From Deltaproteobacteria bacterium (GTDB lineage Bacteria; Myxococcota_A; Polyangia; GCA-2747355; JADLHG01), in assembly GCA_020848905.1 (NCBI GenBank), contig JADLHG010000083.1:62001-126000 (forward strand): a stretch of DNA of 64,000 nucleotides, written 5' to 3'. The notes under the pieces are model-generated. The model did not search any database. It was given only the letters and a program-made list of their open reading frames with translations, and was not told the DNA's origin. The position numbers and the translations under genes are program-made. Each line of letters begins with the position of its first letter. Position 1 is the stretch's first letter. Positions 58,248 through 64,000 of this stretch are shown here, piece by piece.

Positions 58248-59381
58248 ATGAGCTACGGGTCACAGAGCACCACGGTGGAAGCCGACGTGGCGATCGTTGG
58301 CGCCGGGCCGAGCGGTACGGCGACGGCGATCCAGCTCGGACAGCTCGGCGTGCAGAACGTCGTGCTGGTGGACCGACACGACTTTCCGCGCGACAAGACC
58401 TGCGGTAGCGGCATCTCTCCGAAGGGGATCAAGGCGCTGAAGGCGCTCGGCGTGTGGGAGGCCATCGAGCCCGAGGCCTATCGGGTGAGCGGGCTGCGCC
58501 TCGTCACGCCGGGCGACCGCGAGGCGTACCTCTCGGGGGGCGACGCGGCGGCTGCGGTGATCTGCCTGCGGCGCCACTTCGACCATACCCTGCTGAAGCG
58601 CGCGCAGGCGCTCGGCACCACCTTCGTGCCCCACGTCTTCGCGACAGAGCTGCTCACCGAGCGGGGGCGCGTGGTCGGCTTTCGTTGCCGCGACGACCGC
58701 GTCTTTCGCGCCAGGCACGTGGTGGTCGCCGGCGGCTCGCACTGTACCTTCGGCGTGACCCGGCAGCCCCGGCGCATCATCCAGGCCATCATGGGGTGGT
58801 GGGAGAACGTGCCCTTTCGTCCGCATCACGTCGAGATGGTCTTCGACAGGTCGATCGCGCCCTACTACGGGTGGCTCTTCCCCGAGGGGGAGGAGCGCGT
58901 GAACATCGGCATCACCTACGAGGACGCCCCCGACCGGCGCCAGCGGGCCCGCGAGCTCTTCCAGCGCTTTCTCGACAAGCACTACGCGGCCCGGCTCCGC
59001 CACGCGCGGCAGCTCGGCCCGTGGAAGGGGCACCCCATCATCTACAGCTACGCGATCGAGGAGCTCACCTCCCCGGGGCGCATCGTCGTCGGAGAGGCGG
59101 GGCGCATGACTCATCCGGCCACCGCCGAGGGGATCTACCAGGGGATGCGCTCGGGGATGCTCGCCGCCGAGGCGCTGGCCTCGATGCGGCTCGGCGGGGT
59201 GACGGAGCCTGCGGCGATGGCGCGCTACGAGCGGGCCTGCCGTCGCGCCTTTCTGGCCTCGTTCTGGGGCGGGGGACTCTTCCGCCGCTTCGTGAAGACG
59301 CCGGCCATGGACTGGATCCTGGCCACGGGTCAGCGTCCGGCCGTGCAGGGGATGGCTGCCCGGCTGATGGCCCGCATGTAG
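58248..59381 (+). CDS. FAD-dependent oxidoreductase, geranylgeranyl-reductase-like
   Basis: ATG 58248 has GGAGGAGA upstream. The 377 residues start with the FAD-binding VAIVGAGPSGTATAIQLGQL, DRHDFPRDKTCGSGISPKGI (the CGxxxSP-type signature of geranylgeranyl reductases and some halogenases), a later GEAGRMTHPATAEGIYQGMR FAD motif, and a C-terminal helical region. Family members reduce isoprenoid double bonds or oxidise small molecules; here the substrate is unknown. No biosynthetic neighbours give a clue. Complete and of normal length. Confidence 0.88.
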   Translation: MSYGSQSTTVEADVAIVGAGPSGTATAIQLGQLGVQNVVLVDRHDFPRDKTCGSGISPKGIKALKALGVWEAIEPEAYRVSGLRLVTPGDREAYLSGGDAAAAVICLRRHFDHTLLKRAQALGTTFVPHVFATELLTERGRVVGFRCRDDRVFRARHVVVAGGSHCTFGVTRQPRRIIQAIMGWWENVPFRPHHVEMVFDRSIAPYYGWLFPEGEERVNIGITYEDAPDRRQRARELFQRFLDKHYAARLRHARQLGPWKGHPIIYSYAIEELTSPGRIVVGEAGRMTHPATAEGIYQGMRSGMLAAEALASMRLGGVTEPAAMARYERACRRAFLASFWGGGLFRRFVKTPAMDWILATGQRPAVQGMAARLMARM

Positions 59382-59426
59382 ACGGCCGCGCGGCGGGACC
59401 CGGCCGAACTAGAACCAACGCTCCTT

Positions 59427-62400
59427 TTACTTCCCGACCACCGAGAAGCGCAGCTTGCGTACCGCGTCCCGCACGCGCTGTTCGGGGTCGCGCAGGAGCC
59501 GCTCGAGCGCGGTCTGGATGGCCGGCTGATCCATGTAGCCCGCCACCTCGATCGCAGCCACGCGCACCGCGGGCTCGGGATCGGCGAGGGCCTCCAGGAT
59601 CGTCTCCATGGGGCGGTGCGGGATGTGACAGAGCGCCTTCAGGGCGGCCACGCGCACGGCGGGGCGGCGGTCGGTGGCGAGCATCTCCTGCGCCAGGAGG
59701 AGCGCCGGGTGGTCCGCCGGGAGCCGCGAGAGCTGGGTCTTCACCGCATCCGGCTGCTTGTCGAGGAGCGCAACAAAGCGCGTCGCGGCGTCCACGTCCC
59801 GCAGGCGGAGGAGGCTGAGCAGGGCCTCGACGCGGATCTCCTCGTCCGGGTCCTCGACGAGCACCTCGGCGAGCTGCGCCGCGAGCGCGCTCTGGCTGCG
59901 GCCGGCGAGCCGCGCCACGCCCATGCGGACGGCGAGGGAGGGGTCGCGCGCCAGGCGGCCCAGGGCCTCCATCACGTCGTGGCCCGGAATCGTGGAGAGC
60001 GCGTCCATCACGGCGAGGCGCACAGACTCCGCCGGGTCTCCAATCGAGGCGATGAGGGCCTCCTTGGCGTCGATGGTGCCGAGGCGACCGAGACCGCGGG
60101 CGGCGGCGGCCCGCAGCTTGGGCCCGCGCGAGGTGAGCCAGGCCTGCAGGACCCCGCGGGTGCGTGGCTCGCCGAGAGCCCCGAGGACCGTCGCTCCGCC
60201 GCAGAGCAGGTCCTCCTCGCGGTAGCCCATCAGCTCGTCGACGAAGGCCATCGCCCGGCCCATGTTGGCGGCGATGAGGGCGTCCACGGCGGCGCGGGAG
60301 AGCTCCTCGTTTCCGCCGAGGAGGCAACGCAGGAGCGGCCGATTGTAGGCCGGTTGCCGCGCGCCGAGGAGGCCTCGCGCCGCCTCGATCTGCACCCCGA
60401 GAGTGGGGTCCCGCAGCGCGTCCACGAAGATGTCGGTCACGGCGGTGACGTGCGCGTGTCCGACCAGCGCCTGGAGCGCGAGGCGGCGGACCTCGGCGGC
60501 GGGGTCCGTGCGCACCGCGTCCATCAGGAGCTCGCGGCGCCCTTCGAGTCCGAGCGACTGGAGGGCCTTCACGGCCATCGCGCGGTCCTCGGCGCTCTGG
60601 CTGGTGCGAAGGACCGTCGCGTAGCGATCGGACAGGTCGGTCGGCTGCAACACCTCGCTCTGCCCCTCGGTCGGGGCCTGCAGGTGGAGGTTCTGGCGAA
60701 AGCGCTGCTGGACTTCGGGCGGCTCCTTCTGGAGCAGGCGCGTGATCTCCGCCTGCAGGGAGGTGTCGGAGAGGGCCGAGATGGCCATGCGGAAGCCGAG
60801 CTCACCTCCGGCGAGGGCGTAGCCCACCACCGCGTAGGCCCGCTCGACGGGGGTCGCGGCCCGCTGGAGCGCATATTCTAGAACGGACAGCGCTTGGGTC
60901 GTGCCGATGCGGCCCAGGGCGAGCGAGACGCGGTGCCGCACGAAGGGGTCGGGGTCCTCGAGCGCCACCATGAGCTGCACGGTGCAGGCGTCGCTTCCGA
61001 CCGTGCCGAGGCCGTTCACGGCGGCGGCGCGCACGCGCTCGTTGCGGTCCTCGAGGAGCTTGCCGAGGGCGGCCTCGGAGTCGGGCCCCTCGAGCTTGCC
61101 GAGCGCTCCTGCTACTGCCGCGCGCACCTCCGGCTCCTCGCGCTGCGCGAGCTCGGCGAGCCGCGGCACGGCCTTCGGGTCGGCCGTCTTGCCGAGGGTC
61201 CAGACGAGCGCGAGGCGCGTCTCGAGGGTCTGGGGCTGGCCGGCCAGCGCGGCGACGGTCTCCACCCCGTGGGCCGCGAGGACGGTCGTCAGGGCCTCGC
61301 GGAACTCGCGGTCGGGAGTGCTCAGGCAGCGCACGACCCCCTCGAGCGCGGCGGGGGTCCCGACTCGGCCGAGCCCCTCGGCTGCCGCGGCGCGTACCTT
61401 GGTGTCGGGGTCCGCCAGTCGGCCGACGAGCGCCTCGACCCAGCGCTCCGTGCCGCGCGTGGCGATGGCCTTCATCGCGCACAGCCGCACCTCGGCATTC
61501 AGGTCCACCACGGCGCGTTCGAGCATCTGCTCGACGGAAGGGCGCGTGAAGTGGGCCACGGCCTCCAGCACGCTGTGGCGCACCTCTGCGTTGGCCGTGT
61601 CGAAGAGGCGCACGACCGCCTCGACGTTCGCGTCGTCCTCGGGGGTGCCGAGTCCGCGAACGGCCGCCGCCGCTGCTGCGCGCACCGTCTCTTCGCCGTC
61701 GGAGAGGGCGGGGAGGAGGAGCCCCACGCCGTTCGGGGGTCGGATCTTGCCCAGCGCCTCGGCCGCGCGAGCGCGCACCGGCCACATCGCATCCCGCAGG
61801 AGCGGAGAGAGCGCGGCCACCGCCGCCTGCGAGCCCACGTCGCCGAGGACGTCGGCCATGCGCGCGCGGATGCGGAAGTCGGGGTGCTCGAGGAAAGCGA
61901 GCAGAGATTCCATTAGCCCCGCGCGCCCCATCTCGACCAGCGTGTTGTGCGCGCGCTCCACCACGGAGCGGTCCGGGCTGACCAGCTCCTCGATGCGCTT
62001 GTCGAGCAGACCGATGCGCTGGAGCGCCACCGCGGCGCGGCCGCGCACCTCGGGGGACGCGTCGCGGAGCGCCAGGTCGAGGCACCAGGGGTCGGCCGGG
62101 CGGATCTGCTCGATGGCCTCGATGGCGCGCAGGCGGGCCCAGTAGTCGGGGTCGGAGAGGAGCGTCACGAGGCTCGGCACGACGCTCGCGTCGCCGACCA
62201 TCCCGAGCGCGCGGGCGGCCTCGGCGCGGACCGGGGGGACGGGGTCGCGTAAGGCCACCTGCATCAGGTCGTTCACGGCGCGCTGGTCCTTGAGGCGCCC
62301 GAGGGCCTCGCAGGCCGACATGCGCACCGTCTCGGTGCGGTCGCGGAGGCGGCTGATGAGCGGCTGCACCACCGAGGGGTCGCCGATGCGTCCCAGGATC

Positions 62401-63071
62401 TGCGCCGCCCAGACGCGCGAGTTGGTCTGCGTCTCGTCGGCGAGGGCCTCGAGCAGCGGTCCGAGCGCCGCCGGGCCGAAGGAGACGAGCACCTCGGCGA
62501 GGCGCGGGGAGGCCCACTCGTCCACCAGGCGGAGCTCGGCGAGGAGGAGCGGAATCGCCTCGGCGGCCTGCATCTGGCCCAGGGCCTGCGCGGCGGCGAG
62601 CTTGACGCTGCGCGCATCCTCGTGGGGGTCGCGCATGGCGGCCACGAGCTTCGGGATGGCGTCGATGGCGCCGAGCTGGCCGAGGGCCCGCGCTGCCGCG
62701 GCGCGATCGGTCCAGCGTGGCGCGTCGGCGAGCTGCTTCAGGTAGCGGTCGGTGAGGCCGAGCGACTGATAGAGCTTGCGGATCTGCGGCCGCAGCTCCT
62801 GGGCCGACGAATCCAGGGCAGAGTTGAGCGCCGACTCGACGGCGCCTACGTCGTGGACCTCGCCGAGCTGGAAGAGCAGGCGGTCGAGCTGCTGGAAGCG
62901 CTGCTGTTCGTGATGGGTGAGGATCGACTGGACGCGCTTGACCCGCTGGTCGAGGCGCCGGAGGAGCAGCGCCTCCGCCACGCGCTTGGCCGCCAGATAG
63001 AGGAGCAGCGCGCCGACGGCCGAGCCGAGCGCGACTGCTCCCCAGATGGCGATCTTGAGCAGTAAGCTCAT
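59427..63071 (-). CDS. membrane-anchored HEAT-repeat protein
   Basis: The start (ATG 63071) overlaps the stop of the response regulator gene by one nucleotide (TAATG). The 1214 residues begin with a membrane span (IAIWGAVALGSAVGALLLYL). A charged coiled-coil follows (RVQSILTHHEQQRFQQLDRL), then at least 25 HEAT repeats of about 31 residues, such as RAAAARALGQLGAIDAIPKL and HEDARSVKLAAAQALGQMQA. The C-terminus ends in a short basic tail (RKLRFSVVGK). It is probably a cytoplasmic scaffold on the inner membrane. The operon with a receiver and a kinase suggests it is part of that signalling pathway. Target unknown. Confidence 0.82.
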   Translation of the reverse strand: MSLLLKIAIWGAVALGSAVGALLLYLAAKRVAEALLLRRLDQRVKRVQSILTHHEQQRFQQLDRLLFQLGEVHDVGAVESALNSALDSSAQELRPQIRKLYQSLGLTDRYLKQLADAPRWTDRAAAARALGQLGAIDAIPKLVAAMRDPHEDARSVKLAAAQALGQMQAAEAIPLLLAELRLVDEWASPRLAEVLVSFGPAALGPLLEALADETQTNSRVWAAQILGRIGDPSVVQPLISRLRDRTETVRMSACEALGRLKDQRAVNDLMQVALRDPVPPVRAEAARALGMVGDASVVPSLVTLLSDPDYWARLRAIEAIEQIRPADPWCLDLALRDASPEVRGRAAVALQRIGLLDKRIEELVSPDRSVVERAHNTLVEMGRAGLMESLLAFLEHPDFRIRARMADVLGDVGSQAAVAALSPLLRDAMWPVRARAAEALGKIRPPNGVGLLLPALSDGEETVRAAAAAAVRGLGTPEDDANVEAVVRLFDTANAEVRHSVLEAVAHFTRPSVEQMLERAVVDLNAEVRLCAMKAIATRGTERWVEALVGRLADPDTKVRAAAAEGLGRVGTPAALEGVVRCLSTPDREFREALTTVLAAHGVETVAALAGQPQTLETRLALVWTLGKTADPKAVPRLAELAQREEPEVRAAVAGALGKLEGPDSEAALGKLLEDRNERVRAAAVNGLGTVGSDACTVQLMVALEDPDPFVRHRVSLALGRIGTTQALSVLEYALQRAATPVERAYAVVGYALAGGELGFRMAISALSDTSLQAEITRLLQKEPPEVQQRFRQNLHLQAPTEGQSEVLQPTDLSDRYATVLRTSQSAEDRAMAVKALQSLGLEGRRELLMDAVRTDPAAEVRRLALQALVGHAHVTAVTDIFVDALRDPTLGVQIEAARGLLGARQPAYNRPLLRCLLGGNEELSRAAVDALIAANMGRAMAFVDELMGYREEDLLCGGATVLGALGEPRTRGVLQAWLTSRGPKLRAAAARGLGRLGTIDAKEALIASIGDPAESVRLAVMDALSTIPGHDVMEALGRLARDPSLAVRMGVARLAGRSQSALAAQLAEVLVEDPDEEIRVEALLSLLRLRDVDAATRFVALLDKQPDAVKTQLSRLPADHPALLLAQEMLATDRRPAVRVAALKALCHIPHRPMETILEALADPEPAVRVAAIEVAGYMDQPAIQTALERLLRDPEQRVRDAVRKLRFSVVGK

Positions 63072-63436
63072 TACCCTCGCAGAAGCTGTTGCACGTGCGT
63101 CACGACCTGCGCCGGATCGATGGGCTTGGTCAGGTAGAGGTTGGCCCCCACCTCACTGCCCCAGAACTTGTCGGCATCCGTGTCCTTCGCGGTGAGCAGG
63201 ACGATGGGGACCGAGGCCAGCGCGGGGTCCTCCTTCAGCCGGCGACAGACCTGAAAGCCGTTGAGCTCGGGCATCATCACGTCGAGCAGGACCACGTCGG
63301 GGCGCTGCTTCTTGGCGGCGGCGAGCGCGTCGGCGCCGTTCAGCACGTCGACGACTTCGAAGCCCAGGGCCCGGAAGCGCCCGGCGAGGATGGCCAGGAG
63401 GTCTTGGTTGTCTTCGGCGATCAGGATGCGTGGCAT
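63071..63436 (-). CDS. single-domain response regulator (CheY-like)
   Basis: The 121 residues are a stand-alone receiver domain: acidic E8/D9, phospho-acceptor D52 (LLDVMMPELNG), T82 (VLLTAKD) and K104 (YLTKPI). All key positions are present. No output domain, so it works by protein contact, perhaps with the HEAT-repeat protein encoded next (1-nt overlap) or as an intermediate in a phosphorelay from the upstream histidine kinase. It starts 19 bp after the kinase stop. Confidence 0.93.
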   Translation of the reverse strand: MPRILIAEDNQDLLAILAGRFRALGFEVVDVLNGADALAAAKKQRPDVVLLDVMMPELNGFQVCRRLKEDPALASVPIVLLTAKDTDADKFWGSEVGANLYLTKPIDPAQVVTHVQQLLRG

Positions 63437-63455
63437 GCAGACCTCGTGGCCTCGG

Positions 63456-64000
63456 CTAGGCGTCGTCGGTTTGATCGAGGAGCGCCACGACCCGTCGGAG
63501 GGGTTGTTCCCCGAGACAGGTCAGGGCGAGCGTGCCGCCGGCGTACACCATGCGGCTCGCCACCTCCTCGATGGACTGCGGTCGCGACACCGGGAGCGGA
63601 CCGCCGTTACGGTGCTGCAGCTCGAGCAGGAGCTGCCCGGCGAGCGTCTCGTCGTCGACGAGCAGGAGCGAGAGCGTCGCGCCCCGGCTTCGCGCGTCCC
63701 CCGGCAGGACGAGGTTGAAGGCCGTGCCGCTCCCCGGCTCGCTCTCGGCCCAGAGCTTGGCCCCGTGCTCGGCGGCCACCTCGCGGCAGACGGCGAGCCC
63801 GAGGCCCGCGCGCCCGAGGTGGGACTGCGAGCTGTAGCCGGGCTCGAAGATGCGGCCGAGCTCGTCGGGCGCGATCCCCGGCCCGGTGTCGCTCACGGTC
63901 AGCCGGTAGTGCGTGCGCGCCGTCCCCTCACCGTTGCCGCCGTCGGCCCGGAGGCGCAGCTCGACGCGTCCGCCGGCGGGAGTGAAGCGCAGGGCGTTCG
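63456..64000 (-). CDS. histidine kinase, C-terminal part (5' end outside window)
   Basis: The frame runs open to the right edge. Visible are the N-box NALRFTPAGGRVELRL, the G1 box VSDTGPGIAPDELGRIFEPG, the G2 box GRAGLGLAVCREVAAEHG and ESEPGSGTAFNLVLP of an HATPase_c domain. The C-terminal extension of about 80 residues (SLLLVDDETLAGQLLLELQH ... CLEQ-like region) is unusual and may be a degenerate receiver or a partner-binding domain. The sensor and dimerisation parts are outside the window. It precedes a response regulator and a HEAT-repeat gene in an apparent operon. Confidence 0.85.
   Translation of the reverse strand, partial: NALRFTPAGGRVELRLRADGGNGEGTARTHYRLTVSDTGPGIAPDELGRIFEPGYSSQSHLGRAGLGLAVCREVAAEHGAKLWAESEPGSGTAFNLVLPGDARSRGATLSLLLVDDETLAGQLLLELQHRNGGPLPVSRPQSIEEVASRMVYAGGTLALTCLGEQPLRRVVALLDQTDDA

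Noticed and set aside
59616-60881. Plus-strand open frame opposite the HEAT-repeat protein.
   Set aside because: Antisense shadow with unnatural His/Arg/Gly content and no motif.

Overview
This 64 kb window has high G+C (about 70%) and dense coding on both strands. It contains no tRNA, rRNA, CRISPR array or intact insertion sequence that I can see. The gene content suggests a member of the Myxococcota or a related deltaproteobacterial lineage. The pointers are a myxobacterial AgmX/PglI-type C-terminal tail, many lipoproteins with Asp/Gly/Ala/Pro-rich linkers, a Ser/Thr-kinase/GAF/sigma54-activator hybrid, somatomedin B and Kazal domains, a TamB pair, and many -24/-12 (sigma54) promoters. This is inference from content, not a phylogeny.

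Layout. (1) 1-14.05 kb: a cut-off leucine-rich-repeat gene, then a convergent cluster. On the plus strand lie a PD-(D/E)XK-like protein with a glycine zipper and an atypical kinase-like protein. On the minus strand runs a tight operon: dynamin-like GTPase 1, dynamin-like GTPase 2 (1-nt overlap), a small HTVPN-repeat protein, a giant dynamin-like GTPase fused to a membrane anchor, TPR and AgmX/PglI tail, and two near-duplicate zinc-ribbon membrane proteins (4-nt overlap). I regard this as the best candidate for an undescribed membrane-acting system in the window.

(2) 14.2-32.1 kb: mostly exported proteins of unknown role, mixed with YjbQ, a TIGR01777 epimerase, a GST-like protein, ribonuclease Z and an HATPase_c_4 protein. 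The exported set includes a glutamic (G1) peptidase-like lipoprotein, a subtilase, Cys-rich lipoproteins, an NNSSVVRP-repeat protein and a possible caspase-fold protein. A RAYT-type transposase with its own sigma70-like promoter ends the region.

(3) 32.1-43.2 kb: a TPR protein, a large STAND-like NTPase with a membrane segment and HEAT repeats, serB with two ACT domains, a DUF4015 putative glycosidase, an exported Ada-like metal-binding protein, an exported unknown, and a quinone-oxidoreductase-like MDR.

(4) 43.2-50.2 kb: a 1617-residue Ser/Thr kinase-TPR-GAF-AAA+-Fis hybrid activator. It is followed by two lipoprotein genes, each behind a strong -24/-12 element; a 39-bp dyad lies upstream of the first.

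(5) 50.3-64 kb: an Omp85/TamA-like and TamB pair, a carbohydrate-binding-like lipoprotein, an FAD oxidoreductase, and a histidine kinase / response regulator / HEAT-repeat operon that runs off the right edge.

A cross-cutting observation is that ten genes for exported proteins have a GG-N10-GC element in a promoter-like position, most with good TGGCA and TTGC boxes. Exported or lipid-anchored proteins here seem to be largely under sigma54 control, while the cytoplasmic housekeeping genes lack such elements.
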